From: Pseudorhodobacter antarcticus
GTDB lineage: Bacteria > Pseudomonadota > Alphaproteobacteria > Rhodobacterales > Rhodobacteraceae
Assembly (NCBI GenBank): GCA_945862435.1
Contig: CAMAXX010000014.1
Span: 1 to 64,000 of the forward strand
Reading direction: 5' to 3'
DNA length: 64,000 nucleotides
Below the pieces are notes generated by a model. It saw nothing but the letters and a program-made list of their open reading frames with translations, did no database searches and had not been told where the DNA came from. Shown one piece after another: positions 9,171 through 20,074 of this stretch; position 1 is the first letter of the stretch; each line of letters opens with the position of its first letter. Position numbers and translations under genes: made by a program.

Positions 9171-10289
9171 ATGAAGCTAAGCATTGAACGCGCTGTTTTG
9201 CTGAAAGCCTTGGCGCAGGCGCAATCAGTTGTGGAACGGCGCAACACCATCCCGATTCTGGCCAATGTGCTGATCGAGGCAGAGGGCAGCGCGGTCGCCT
9301 TCCGCGCTACCGATTTGGATATTGAAGTGCAAGATCGCGCGGGCGCTATGGTTGAGCGCGCGGGGGCAACAACGGTTTCGGCGGTGATGCTGCACGAGAT
9401 TGTGCGCAAACTGCCCGATGGCGCGCTGGTGGCTTTGACCGATGATGCCGCATCGGGCCGCCTGACAATTGCCGCAGGGCGCAGCACCTTTAGCCTTGCC
9501 ACCCTGCCGCGTGAAGATTTCCCGGTAATGGCGTCTAGCGAATATACGAGCAATTTTTCGGCTCCAGCGCCCGTGCTGCGCCGCCTGTTCGACAAAGCCA
9601 AATTTGCGATTTCTACCGAAGAAACCCGCTATTATCTGAACGGCGTTTATATGCATGTCGCCATGGGTGACGGCGGGCAAAAGCTGCGCTGCGTGGCCAC
9701 AGATGGCCATCGCCTTGCCCGCATTGACGCCGATTTGCCAAGTGGCGCGGCAGGGATGCCCGGCGTGATCGTGCCGCGCAAAACGGTGAACGAGTTGAAA
9801 AAGCTGCTGGACAATGACGAAGCCATTATTGCGGTGTCGGTGTCTGAAACCAAAGTCCGCTTTGCCACGCCAGAAATTACCCTGACATCCAAAGTGATTG
9901 ACGGCACGTTCCCTGATTACACGCGCGTCATCCCCACGGGTAATACCAAGCGGCTGGAAGTGGACGCTGCCGAATTTGCCCGCGCTGTTGATCGCGTGGC
10001 CACGGTATCGTCCGAACGCTCGCGCGCGGTGAAGCTGTCGCTGGACGAAGACCGATTGATCCTGTCGGTCAATGCCCCGGATTCGGGCGCGGCAGAGGAA
10101 GAACTCGCCGTAGCTTATGGCGATGAGCATTTGGAAATTGGATTTAACGCCAAATACCTGTTGGAAATTGCCAGCCAAGTTGACCGCGAAAATGCTGTGT
10201 TTATGTTCAACTCGTCGGGCGATCCAACCCTGATGCGCGAGGGCAATGACACGTCGGCGGTTTATGTTGTGATGCCGATGCGCGTTTAG
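9171..10289 (+). CDS. dnaN: DNA polymerase III beta sliding clamp
   Basis: Ring-shaped clamp that tethers the replicative polymerase to DNA. With the ATG at 9171 the protein has 372 residues and begins MKLSIERAVLLKALAQAQSV, as the family does; the track start at 9135 adds 12 unrelated residues. An AGGAGA ribosome site precedes the chosen start. The C-terminus ends YVVMPMRV, close to the usual clamp ending MPMRL. A hairpin-tail repeat element lies between it and recF. Confidence 0.97.
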   Translation: MKLSIERAVLLKALAQAQSVVERRNTIPILANVLIEAEGSAVAFRATDLDIEVQDRAGAMVERAGATTVSAVMLHEIVRKLPDGALVALTDDAASGRLTIAAGRSTFSLATLPREDFPVMASSEYTSNFSAPAPVLRRLFDKAKFAISTEETRYYLNGVYMHVAMGDGGQKLRCVATDGHRLARIDADLPSGAAGMPGVIVPRKTVNELKKLLDNDEAIIAVSVSETKVRFATPEITLTSKVIDGTFPDYTRVIPTGNTKRLEVDAAEFARAVDRVATVSSERSRAVKLSLDEDRLILSVNAPDSGAAEEELAVAYGDEHLEIGFNAKYLLEIASQVDRENAVFMFNSSGDPTLMREGNDTSAVYVVMPMRV

Positions 10290-10313
10290 GCGTTCAATTG
10301 CGGATAGGGAAAA

Positions 10314-10366
10314 GCGGGGGTTACACACCCCCGCGCCCCCGTGAGGTATTTTCGCCAATGTGAAAG
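10314..10366 (+). repeat. hairpin-tail repeat, copy between dnaN and recF
   Basis: GCGGGGG-ttacaca-CCCCCGC forms a perfect 7-bp stem, followed by CCCCC and the conserved tail AGGTATTTTCGCCAATGTGAAAG (10344-10366). The end of the tail (AAAGGA) also serves as the Shine-Dalgarno of recF, 6 bases before its GTG. Confidence 0.75.
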
Positions 10367-10374
10367 GAAACAGC

Positions 10375-11454
10375 GTGAGCGGGCTTGCTATTAAGGCCTT
10401 GCAGTTGACGCAGTTTCGCAGCCATGCGTCAGCGAAATTGATGTTCGACGGGCGGCCCGTTGCGATTTCGGGGCCCAATGGTGCGGGAAAAACCAATATA
10501 CTCGAGGCGGTGTCGCTGCTGTCGCCAGGGCGCGGTTTGCGGCGGGCAGGTGCCGAGGATTTGGCGCGTATGCAGGCTGGTGTGGGTTGGAAGGTGACTG
10601 CCGATGTGGCGGGGCTTGGCGCGGATCACCAAATTGAAACATGGGCCGAGGCGGGCGCGGCGCGGGCGGTGCGCATCGATGGCAAGGCCGCCCCGCAGAC
10701 GGCGCTGGGGCGAATTTTGCGGGTGCTTTGGCTGGTGCCAGCCATGGACAGGCTTTGGCTGGACGCTGCCGAGGCGCGGCGGCGGTTTTTAGACCGCATG
10801 GCGCTGTCATTTCTACCCGATCATGCCGAGGCAGTGCTGGCCTTTGAAAAGGCGATGCGCGAGCGTAATCGGTTGCTGAAGGATCAGGTGCAAGATGCCC
10901 ATTGGTACGGTGCGCTAGAGGCGCAGATGGCCGTGGCAGGTGCGCAGATCAGCGCCAATCGTGCGCATGCCTTGGCACGGATTGCACTGGCGCAGGCAGA
11001 AGGTGGCGCGTTTCCCGTGGCCGAACTGGCCATTGTGGGCGAGGATGCACCAGATCTGGCGCAGGCCTTGGCCGCAGGGCGCGGGCGCGATATGGCAGCA
11101 GGGCGCAGCTTGATCGGCCCGCACCGCGCCGATTTGCAGGCTGTCTATGCAGCTAAGGGCGCGCGCGCGGATCAATGCTCGACGGGCGAGCAAAAGGCGC
11201 TGCTGATCAGTTTGATTTTGGCCAACGCACGCGCCTTGGCGCAGGATTTGGGGGCTGCGCCGATTTTGCTGCTAGACGAGGTCGCGGCGCATTTAGACCC
11301 AGCGCGCCGCGCCGCGCTGTATGATGAGATTTGCGCGCTGGGGGCGCAGGCACTGATGACAGGTACCGAGCCGGGGCTGTTTGACAGCCTTGGCGCGCGT
11401 GGACAAAGCTTTGCTGTAGAAGAAGGGCAGGTGAGGGCGCTAGGATTGAAATGA
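10375..11454 (+). CDS. recF: DNA recombination/repair protein RecF
   Basis: RecF is an SMC-like ATPase that loads RecA at gapped DNA with RecO and RecR. Walker A is GPNGAGKTN near the N-terminus, the signature region contains STGEQKALLISLILA, and Walker B is LLLDEVAAHLD. I choose the GTG at 10375, giving 359 residues, because AAAGGA lies just upstream; the track start, GTG at 10360, lies inside the repeat tail. The stop overlaps the ATG of the next, frame-broken gene in an ATGA junction. Confidence 0.93.
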   Translation: MSGLAIKALQLTQFRSHASAKLMFDGRPVAISGPNGAGKTNILEAVSLLSPGRGLRRAGAEDLARMQAGVGWKVTADVAGLGADHQIETWAEAGAARAVRIDGKAAPQTALGRILRVLWLVPAMDRLWLDAAEARRRFLDRMALSFLPDHAEAVLAFEKAMRERNRLLKDQVQDAHWYGALEAQMAVAGAQISANRAHALARIALAQAEGGAFPVAELAIVGEDAPDLAQALAAGRGRDMAAGRSLIGPHRADLQAVYAAKGARADQCSTGEQKALLISLILANARALAQDLGAAPILLLDEVAAHLDPARRAALYDEICALGAQALMTGTEPGLFDSLGARGQSFAVEEGQVRALGLK

Positions 11455-11941
11455 TCGCCGATTGGGATGAAACGGCGGTGGAACAGGCGTAGATTGTGAG
11501 GCTTTTGGCGCGTTGTTTTTCAACCGACTTTGGCGGCGCACCTATTTCCGGCAGCGCCCACATTTCAAGCTGTTCTGGCGCGAGGGTGGGCAGATCATCG
11601 GTCATATGGCAGTGATGATGCGGGCCATACGTTTGGGCGGGGCGCTGGTGGATGTGGCGAGTTTGGCCGATGTGACCACGGATCCAGATCATCGCGGCAA
11701 GGGAATTGCGGCGGATATGTTGCACGCGCGTATTGCGCAGGTGCGCCGCACGCGGGCTGACTATTTCTTGCTTTTCGGAACGGCGGCCGTTTATGCCGCA
11801 CATGGTTTTGCCCCGGCGCTGAATGTGATCACCGATACCGATTTGCGCGGTGCGGTGACAGGGGCGGTGAAGATGGAAAAGGCGAAAGAGCTGCGGGCGT
11901 TGCCGCTGCGGGGCCAGGTTTGGCCGTTGATGCCCCCGTAG
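11451..11941 (+). pseudogene. GNAT-family N-acetyltransferase, reading frame interrupted
   Basis: The GNAT core is clear in the 11513 frame: VDVASLADVTTDPDHRGKGI holds the acetyl-CoA-binding pattern, followed by AADMLHARI. That frame is open from 11471 but has no ATG or GTG, only a TTG at 11513. An ATG overlapping the recF stop (ATGA, 11451-11454) begins MIADWDETAVEQA and ends at a TAG (11490-11492) in a different frame. One missing base between about 11480 and 11500 would join them. It is either a real frameshift or a sequencing error. A short acetyltransferase from TTG is the alternative. The substrate is unknown. Confidence 0.6.
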
Positions 11942-11986
11942 ACTTGCTGGGCCATTTGTTCTAGGGCTGCGGCAAAAGGAAATCAC

Positions 11987-12607
11987 ATGCATACCACACT
12001 TTACGAACTGGGCCTTTACGCGCTGGGGATGCTGGGGCTTTGGGCGGTGCCCGGCCCTGTTTGGGTGGCGCTGACAGCGCGGGCGCTGTCGGGTGGGTTT
12101 CGTGCGGCTTGGCCATTGGCCGTTGGCGTGGCGCTGGGTGATTTGCTGTGGCCGCTGGCGGCGATTTTGGGTCTGTCGTGGATTCACACAGTTTATGGCG
12201 ATATTCTAAGCCTGCTGCGCTGGGTGGCGGCGGGGGTGTTCATTGTGATGGGCGTCATGCTGCTGCGCGCGCCCGCAGGCAGTTTGACGGGCGATAATCG
12301 CATGACCAAGCCCGGCCTTTGGGCGGGGTTTACAGTGGGGGTGGCGGCTGTGATCGGCAATCCAAAGGCGATTTTGTTTTATATGGGCGCGCTGCCGGGG
12401 TTCTTTGATTTGGCCGTGCTGACCAAATGGGACATTGCCGCCATTATCGGCATTTCGGCAGGGGTCACATTGGGCGGCAATCTGCTGCTGGCGCTGTTTT
12501 TAGACCGCGCGCGCGCACTGCTTTCCAGCCCGACCGCACTGCGGCGGATGAACGTAGGCTCAGGCGTTTTGCTGGTGCTGGTGGGGATGATTATTCCCTT
12601 TCTTTAA
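11987..12607 (+). CDS. LysE/RhtB-family amino-acid exporter
   Basis: A 206-residue, six-segment inner-membrane protein. It carries the family's proline/glycine motif near the N-terminus (LWAVPGPVWVALTARALSGG) and GNPKAILFYMGALPGFFD in the middle. Members export amino acids or homoserine-like compounds by proton antiport; the substrate cannot be predicted here. It has an AAAGGAA ribosome site and sits alone between the broken GNAT gene and gyrB. Confidence 0.88.
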   Translation: MHTTLYELGLYALGMLGLWAVPGPVWVALTARALSGGFRAAWPLAVGVALGDLLWPLAAILGLSWIHTVYGDILSLLRWVAAGVFIVMGVMLLRAPAGSLTGDNRMTKPGLWAGFTVGVAAVIGNPKAILFYMGALPGFFDLAVLTKWDIAAIIGISAGVTLGGNLLLALFLDRARALLSSPTALRRMNVGSGVLLVLVGMIIPFL

Positions 12608-12630
12608 ACGCTAAATCTTGTGGCAAAGGC

Positions 12631-12659
12631 GTGACAACCCCCCGCAGAATCGCTATAAA
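12631..12659 (+). promoter_or_regulatory. sigma70-type promoter for gyrB
   Basis: GTGACA, 17 bases, TATAAA lie 29 bases upstream of the gyrB start. The -10 matches the consensus at five of six positions and the spacing is ideal. Confidence 0.6.
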
Positions 12660-12672
12660 TTGCGAGTGTTAA

Positions 12673-15136
<2,464 letters not shown>

Positions 15137-15138
<2 letters not shown>

Positions 15139-15166
15139 AAAAGGCCCCCGATTGGGGGCCTTTTTT
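15137..15166. terminator. bidirectional intrinsic terminator between gyrB and terC
   Basis: AAAAAAGGCCCCC-gatt-GGGGGCCTTTTTT is a perfect 13-bp stem with T runs on both strands. It serves gyrB on the plus strand and the convergent terC on the minus strand. Confidence 0.9.
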
Positions 15167-15168
15167 AT

Positions 15169-16149
15169 TTAGGCGGTCTTTTCGTCCCGCGTTTTCCAAA
15201 GGGAGAAAAGAATTCCTGCCGCCAAAATTCCCAAGGTTAGGGTCAGCGAAATGGCGGTCGGTACTTTGATACCTAGCGGCACCAAGAAAATCTTGATCCC
15301 CACCAGAACCAGAATAATCGCCAGCGAATATTTCAGATAACTAAAGCGGTGCATTGCGGCGGCAAGTGCAAAGAACAAACTGCGCAGCCCCAAAATAGCG
15401 AAAATATTCGACGTGTAGACGATGAACGTATCTTGCGTGACCGCAAAAATTGCCGGTACAGAATCAACTGCGAAAATCAAATCCACAAATTCTACTAAAA
15501 TCAGCGCGACTGCCAAAGGTGTTAGCCAAGTGACCATTTTGCCCGTTTTCGGATCGGGTTGCTTTACAGTAAAGTCATGGCTTTTGAATTCATTGGTGAC
15601 GCGGAAATGCTTTTTGACGAACTTCAAAACCGCGTTGTTTTCCAGATCGTTGTTTTCGTCACTGGATGAAAACATCTTCACGCCCGAAAAGACCAAGAAC
15701 GCGCCGAAAAGATATAAAATCCACTGATATTGGCTGACCAGCGCCGCGCCCAAGCCAATCATAATCGCCCGCATGACAATCGCACCGATAATGCCCCAGA
15801 ACAGAACGCGATGCTGATATTTGCGCGGCACTGCGAAGTAAGTAAAGATCGTGGCGATCACAAAAATATTGTCCATCGCAAGGGATTGTTCAATCACGTA
15901 GCCCGTAAAAAACTCTAGCCCCGATTGCATGCCACGCGTGTACCAGACCCACAGGCCGAACAGAAACGCGATAAACACGTATCCGCCATACAGCACAAAA
16001 CTTTCCTTGGCGGAAATTTCTTTATCCTCCTTGTGCAGAATCCCAAGGTCAAAGACCAAAAGCGCGATCACAAGACCGATAAAAATCAGCCAGAAATAAG
16101 TAGGAGTCCCAAGGAAGGGTGACACCAGAAACGGCATAAGAAAGTCCAT
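15169..16149 (-). CDS. TerC/Alx-family integral membrane protein
   Basis: A 326-residue polytopic membrane protein with about nine hydrophobic segments and the TerC signatures GYVIEQSLAMDNIFVIATIF and LVEFVDLIFAVDSVPAIFAV. The intramembrane acidic residues fit a metal-ion exporter. E. coli Alx and related members protect against manganese, and the family was first linked to tellurite resistance. A cytoplasmic loop rich in charge (SSSDENNDLENN) divides the two halves. I could not identify a yybP-ykoY riboswitch in the 140-base leader. Confidence 0.9.
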   Translation of the reverse strand: MDFLMPFLVSPFLGTPTYFWLIFIGLVIALLVFDLGILHKEDKEISAKESFVLYGGYVFIAFLFGLWVWYTRGMQSGLEFFTGYVIEQSLAMDNIFVIATIFTYFAVPRKYQHRVLFWGIIGAIVMRAIMIGLGAALVSQYQWILYLFGAFLVFSGVKMFSSSDENNDLENNAVLKFVKKHFRVTNEFKSHDFTVKQPDPKTGKMVTWLTPLAVALILVEFVDLIFAVDSVPAIFAVTQDTFIVYTSNIFAILGLRSLFFALAAAMHRFSYLKYSLAIILVLVGIKIFLVPLGIKVPTAISLTLTLGILAAGILFSLWKTRDEKTA

Positions 16150-16289
16150 TCAATCCCTCGTCATTTTATTTAGGTATGTTGCGCCCGAGGGCGAACATTC
16201 CGAACTTTGCACTCAAAGTGGTGTGCGGTAGTTAAGAACAAAGCTATTCTGTTCAACCCCAAGGCTGCTATAAATTTTGAAATTTCCTA

Positions 16290-16365
16290 TGGTGACCCCG
16301 GATGGATTCGAACCATCGACCTGCCGCTTAGGAGGCGGCCGCTCTATCCCCTGAGCTACGGGGCC
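16290..16365 (-). tRNA. tRNA-Arg (anticodon CCT)
   Basis: A 76-base cloverleaf on the minus strand. The acceptor stem is GGCCCCG paired with CGGGGTC (one G-T pair). The D arm is AGCTCAGGGGATAGAGC, the anticodon loop CTCCTAA reads CCT, the T arm has GGTTCGAATCC, and the 3' ACCA is encoded. It decodes AGG. It stands alone downstream of the candidate small RNA and upstream of terC, all on the minus strand. Confidence 0.95.
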
Positions 16366-16428
16366 CCAAATAGCAGTAACGTATGTGCCTTATTGCGCGA
16401 AAGGCGCGTGGCGTGCAACTGCTTATCG

Positions 16429-16538
16429 AAAAAAGGTAAGGGGGAGTGAATTTGGCCCACCACTCCCCCTTGGTTTCCGTTGTGTCTGGGTTGAGAGCTT
16501 GCAGGACGCGCAGGATATCGTTCAGTTTTGCCACTGTT
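16429..16538 (-). ncRNA. candidate small RNA divergent from the lacI-family gene
   Basis: On the minus strand a promoter-like TTGTCC-17-TATGTT is followed, about 75 bases after the expected start, by an 11-bp perfect hairpin (AAGGGGGAGTG / CACTCCCCCTT, 16438-16471). Three bases later comes a run of six T (16429-16434). Together they define a transcript of about 110 nt with no convincing coding content. A LacI-type operator covers the -10. A small ORF beginning MLAITVAKLND also runs through it but continues into the tRNA gene, so coding is unlikely. This is prediction from sequence only. Confidence 0.35.
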
Positions 16539-16548
16539 ATCGCTAACA
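16535..16548. promoter_or_regulatory. LacI/GntR-type operator
   Basis: TGTTATCGCTAACA has perfect TGTTA/TAACA arms around a central TCGC, the form of LacI-family operators with a central CG. It lies 77 bases before the lacI-type gene and overlaps the -10 of a divergent promoter-like sequence (TTGTCC at 16568-16573, TATGTT at 16545-16550, minus strand). Autoregulation is the simplest reading. Confidence 0.6.
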
Positions 16549-16624
16549 TATGGTATATTCTGCGCTTGGACAAGGGGGCAAATGGCGCTAGACAGGGGTA
16601 ATTGCTCTAGCACCCGGTAATCTT

Positions 16625-17656
16625 GTGACCAAGTCAGACCCCCAACGCGCCCTCACGCTGCGCGATGTTTCAGAAGCATCGGGCGTTAGCGAAATGACGG
16701 TCAGCCGTGTTCTGCGCAATCGCGGAGATGTGTCGGGTGCCACGCGAGAGCGCGTTTTAGAAGCCGCGCGCCGCCTTGGCTATGTGCCCAATAAGATTGC
16801 AGGTGCGCTGGCCAGCCAGCGGGTGAATTTGGTGGGTGTTATCATTCCATCCCTGTCGAACATGGTTTTCCCTGAAGTCTTGAGCGGTATTTCCGAAACG
16901 CTGGAAGATACGGGCCTGCAACCCGTTGTGGGTGTTACAAATTATTCGCCCGAACGCGAGGAAGCCGTGCTGTATGAAATGCTGTCTTGGCGCCCATCGG
17001 GGGTTATTCTGGCAGGGCTAGAACACACCGATGCGGCAGGGGCCATGTTGGCCCGCGCAGGCATTCCCGTGGTCGAGATTATGGATATAGACGGGCCTGC
17101 AATTGATAGCGCCGTTGGTATATCGCACCGGCGTGCAGGCCGCCAAATGGCCGACGCGATCTTGGACGCAGGCTATCGCAACATCGCCTTTCTGGGCACG
17201 ATGATGCCTTATGACCACCGCGCGCGCAAACGGCTGGAAGGCTTTGAAGAGGCACTGGCAAACGCAGGTGTGCCGCTGATTGACCGCGAGTTTTATTCAG
17301 GCGGATCGGCCCTGCTGAAAGGGCGCGAGATGACCGAAGCCGTTCTGCGTCGTAGCCCAAATGTAGATTTTTTGTATTATTCCAATGATATGATCGGCGC
17401 GGGTGGCCTGCTTTACTGCCTAGACGCTGGCATTGACGTGCCAAATCGCGTGGGTCTTGCGGGCTTTAACGGCGTAGAACTGCTGGATGGCTTGCCGCGA
17501 AGACTGGCCACTATGGATGCCTGTCGCCGCGAAATTGGCAGCAAGGCCGCGGAAATAGTGGTGGGCAAACCGCACCACGATGGTGCGCTGATATCGGGCG
17601 GTAAGGTGATTGAATTGCTGCCCGTTTTGCAATTGGGCGACACGATCCGAAAATAG
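16625..17656 (+). CDS. LacI-family transcriptional regulator, GntR (gluconate)-like
   Basis: A 343-residue repressor. The N-terminal helix-turn-helix is LRDVSEASGVSEMTVSRVLRN, followed by the hinge region GYVPNKIAGALASQRVNLVG and a periplasmic-binding-like effector domain. From memory it resembles E. coli gluconate repressor GntR: MTVSR-LRN, GVIIPSLSNMVFPEVLSGI, and VVEIMDIDGPAID against VVELMDSKSP. The start is GTG at 16625. No transporter or sugar kinase is adjacent, so its targets are elsewhere, apart from its own near-palindromic operator. The effector is an inference. Confidence 0.88.
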   Translation: MTKSDPQRALTLRDVSEASGVSEMTVSRVLRNRGDVSGATRERVLEAARRLGYVPNKIAGALASQRVNLVGVIIPSLSNMVFPEVLSGISETLEDTGLQPVVGVTNYSPEREEAVLYEMLSWRPSGVILAGLEHTDAAGAMLARAGIPVVEIMDIDGPAIDSAVGISHRRAGRQMADAILDAGYRNIAFLGTMMPYDHRARKRLEGFEEALANAGVPLIDREFYSGGSALLKGREMTEAVLRRSPNVDFLYYSNDMIGAGGLLYCLDAGIDVPNRVGLAGFNGVELLDGLPRRLATMDACRREIGSKAAEIVVGKPHHDGALISGGKVIELLPVLQLGDTIRK

Positions 17657-17799
17657 GGGGCGTATGCCGCCCCCTCGGGCCTTTGGCCCTCACCCCCTCA
17701 GGATATTTCCAGAGTTAGGAAGTCCAAGCTTCATAGATCTTCCTAACTCCCTAAATATGCTGCGGGGGGGGGAGGATCGAGGGGGCGGCATCCGCCCCC
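17656..17799. repeat. two hairpin-tail repeats in inverted orientation
   Basis: This 144-base gap between convergent genes is an imperfect inverted repeat with arms of about 65 bases. Each arm has a GGGGGC..GCCCCC hairpin, a CCCC-rich stretch and a tail ending GAGTTAGGAAG. The innermost arms GAGTTAGGAAG (17712-17722) and CTTCCTAACTC (17739-17749) are perfect. The left copy follows the lacI stop and the right copy follows the zinc-ribbon gene stop on the minus strand. It could end transcription from both sides. Confidence 0.75.
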
Positions 17800-18956
17800 T
17801 AACTGCGCAAGCTATCCATCCAGGCTGGGCGCGGCAGGCCCAAATCTTCCGGGTTGTTTAGGTAAATCGCGCCCAAGATCAGGGCGGCAACTATCAGAAC
17901 GGCAAAACCGATTTTCCATGCGGAATAGGGACGCTCGCCCTGCACCTCGCCCGTTTGGCCGTTCACCAAAAACCGATAGCTTTTGCCGCGATATTTATAG
18001 GCCGCCGCCCAAACAGGCAGCAAAACGTGTTTAAAAGTTTCATCCGCATAACGGGTTTGGACACTATCAATCCGCTGCACGTCCCCGCCAATATCGCGGC
18101 GGATGTCCATTTCAATCACGCGGGCCATGATGCTTTGGGCATCAATCCAGCCATCGGCAAGGCTGATCGTATAGCCTTCGGCCTGAAACCCCGCCAGATA
18201 ATCGGGGTTATACGCCTGAGCCTCCGATAAATCCCAAGGGGTCAATTCATTTCCCAAACGCTGCGGCAAACTTTTGGACGCAAGGGTGATGACATCGTCA
18301 AAATCGCGCGAAACAGTGCCAGAGGCTGGATACCAACGCGTGCGCTGCACCTGCTCGGTGCGCCGCTGGGATTTGCCATTCACATTTACTGTGACCGTGC
18401 GCGTTTCATAATAATGCTCGCCGCGCGCCCCTGTGTAGCGGGTCGATGTGGCGGCATCAAATGTCCAAAACGGGGCATAGATCCCTGCCATAGCGCGGCC
18501 TTTACGGGTGTACTCCAGCAGGCCGTTTGGTGCAAACCATAGGCTGCCCAGCCATTTAGATAGCGCATCGCGGGCCTGATTTTCGGTCCAGGCAAAGGGC
18601 AGCAGCGATTGCGGTTTAATAGACCTGCGCGCGCCCGTATCCACCACAACGGGCGTTGCACAATAGGGACAATTGGCGGCATGGTTGGCCTGCGAAAATT
18701 CAACCACCGCGCCGCAACTGGGGCAACTGGTGGATCGCACATCTTCGCTGGCTGCATCGGGCAGATCGTTTGCCAGGCCTTGCTTTAGGTTAAGCTCTTG
18801 AAAAGCATTCCCTTCGGCGCGAGCGTCTGGTTTGGACAGGTCTTGCACATGGCCGCAATGCGCGCATTCAAGTTGCCCTTTATCAGGCGCAAAGCGCAGG
18901 TCAGACCCGCACTTCTCGCAAGGCCAGCGGTGGGCCTCGATCACATCGCCTTGCAT
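17799..18956 (-). CDS. zinc-ribbon membrane protein of the TFIIB-zinc-finger/YdjG-like type
   Basis: A 385-residue protein. It opens with a zinc ribbon (CEKCGSDLRF...CAHCGHVQ, about residues 17-40) and has a second CxxC pair (CPSCGAV...NCPYCATPVV, about 78-100). A mixed domain with several Trp residues follows, and there is one transmembrane helix near the C-terminus (IGFAVLIVAALILGAIYL). Such proteins are often misannotated as primosomal protein N'. No helicase motifs are present. It is the last gene of the telA/xpaC/SPFH operon, 1 base after the SPFH gene. Its function is not known; partnership with the SPFH protein is inferred from context. Confidence 0.75.
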   Translation of the reverse strand: MQGDVIEAHRWPCEKCGSDLRFAPDKGQLECAHCGHVQDLSKPDARAEGNAFQELNLKQGLANDLPDAASEDVRSTSCPSCGAVVEFSQANHAANCPYCATPVVVDTGARRSIKPQSLLPFAWTENQARDALSKWLGSLWFAPNGLLEYTRKGRAMAGIYAPFWTFDAATSTRYTGARGEHYYETRTVTVNVNGKSQRRTEQVQRTRWYPASGTVSRDFDDVITLASKSLPQRLGNELTPWDLSEAQAYNPDYLAGFQAEGYTISLADGWIDAQSIMARVIEMDIRRDIGGDVQRIDSVQTRYADETFKHVLLPVWAAAYKYRGKSYRFLVNGQTGEVQGERPYSAWKIGFAVLIVAALILGAIYLNNPEDLGLPRPAWMDSLRS

Positions 18957-18957
18957 A

Positions 18958-20049
18958 TCAGGTCTTTGGCAGCGGCGGTGGGGCAGATTTCAACAGCTTG
19001 GCCAGCGCGGTTTCTGCCGCGGATTTCCAGCCGTCTTGCCCTTCGCACCACACCAAAGTGGTCGCAGTTAGCGTGCCTACGGCGGCCATCGTGGCCAAAT
19101 CTGCCTCGCTATACGGGCCTTTGGTTTGCCCATCTATGCCCACATGCCATGCCGCGCCAGCCTGCGGCAAAGGTGGCGGTGCGGCCGGCGCTGGTGCTGC
19201 GCCCCATGGCCCCGCTTGGCCCGCGCCCATCGCAGCCCCTATACCTACGCCCATAGCTGCCCCCATCGTGGCCCCCATGGCCGAATTTGGCTGTGCGAGC
19301 CCTTCGGCGGCATTAAACTGCATATACTTGTGCAAATCACCGATCACTCCCATCGAGGTGCGCTTATCAAGCGCCTTTTCCACCTCGGCGGGTAGGCTGA
19401 TGTTTTCAATATAAAATTCGGGAATGCTTAGACCATATTCGGCGACTTTGGGGCCAATTGCCGTGGTCACCAGCCCGCCCAAATCGGCTGTGTTGCCCGC
19501 CATGTCCAGCACGGGAATGCCCGATTTGGCCAAAATCTGGCTGATTTCTTGCACGATAATGTTGCGGATCTGTTCGCTGATCTCATCTGCGGTAAATTCG
19601 CCATCTGTGCCGACAATCTCGGTTAGGAATTTGGCAGGGTCACCCACCCGCATGGAATAGCTGCCAAAGGCGCGCAGGCGCACGGGGCCAAATTCGGGAT
19701 CGCGCGCGATAATGGGGTTCTTTGTGCCCCATTTCTGATCATTAAACCGCGTGGTGTTGATGAAATAAATTTCCGATTTGAAGGGGCTGTCAAAACCATG
19801 ATCCCAGTGCTGCAGCGTGGTCATAATCGGCATGTTATTGGTTTCCAGCACATACATGCCAGGTGCAAACACATCTGCCAACTGGCCCTCGTGCACGAAC
19901 ACGGCGGCTTGGCCTTCGCGCACTGTCAGCTTTGCGCCGTATTTGATCGCATTGCCGTGGCGTTCAAACCGCCAAACCATTGTGTCGCGCGTCTCGTCCA
20001 GCCACGTGATGACATCAACAAATTCGCCGCCTAAAAATCCAAAAACCAT
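18958..20049 (-). CDS. SPFH-domain protein with C-terminal GYF_2 domain (YdjI-like)
   Basis: A 363-residue protein from the ATG at 20049. That ATG has a strong AAGGAGG site; the track start adds 13 residues and overlaps the upstream gene. The N-terminal two thirds is an SPFH/band-7-like domain of the virion-core/YdjI type (MVFGFLGGEFVDVITWLDE, NTADLGGLVTTAIGPKVAEYG). An Ala/Gly/Pro-rich linker follows. The end is a GYF_2-type domain (HVGIDGQTKGPYSEADLATM ... WCEGQDGW). SPFH proteins build membrane-associated scaffolds; GYF-like domains bind proline-rich peptides. Its neighbour is the zinc-ribbon membrane protein. The role is not established. Confidence 0.82.
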   Translation of the reverse strand: MVFGFLGGEFVDVITWLDETRDTMVWRFERHGNAIKYGAKLTVREGQAAVFVHEGQLADVFAPGMYVLETNNMPIMTTLQHWDHGFDSPFKSEIYFINTTRFNDQKWGTKNPIIARDPEFGPVRLRAFGSYSMRVGDPAKFLTEIVGTDGEFTADEISEQIRNIIVQEISQILAKSGIPVLDMAGNTADLGGLVTTAIGPKVAEYGLSIPEFYIENISLPAEVEKALDKRTSMGVIGDLHKYMQFNAAEGLAQPNSAMGATMGAAMGVGIGAAMGAGQAGPWGAAPAPAAPPPLPQAGAAWHVGIDGQTKGPYSEADLATMAAVGTLTATTLVWCEGQDGWKSAAETALAKLLKSAPPPLPKT

Positions 20050-20074
20050 AATTTCCTCCTTGCCCAATGGGCCG

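Noticed and set aside
9225-10496. 423-residue minus-strand ORF across dnaN and the recF start
   Set aside because: Shadow of dnaN in a GC-biased genome; the plus-strand frame encodes a complete clamp.
16150-16289. Manganese riboswitch (yybP-ykoY) upstream of terC
   Set aside because: Expected from other TerC/Alx genes, but I could not find the conserved motif blocks in the leader.
17799-18956. Primosomal protein N' (PriA)
   Set aside because: Only zinc-ribbon cysteines are shared; no helicase motifs, and a C-terminal transmembrane helix is present.
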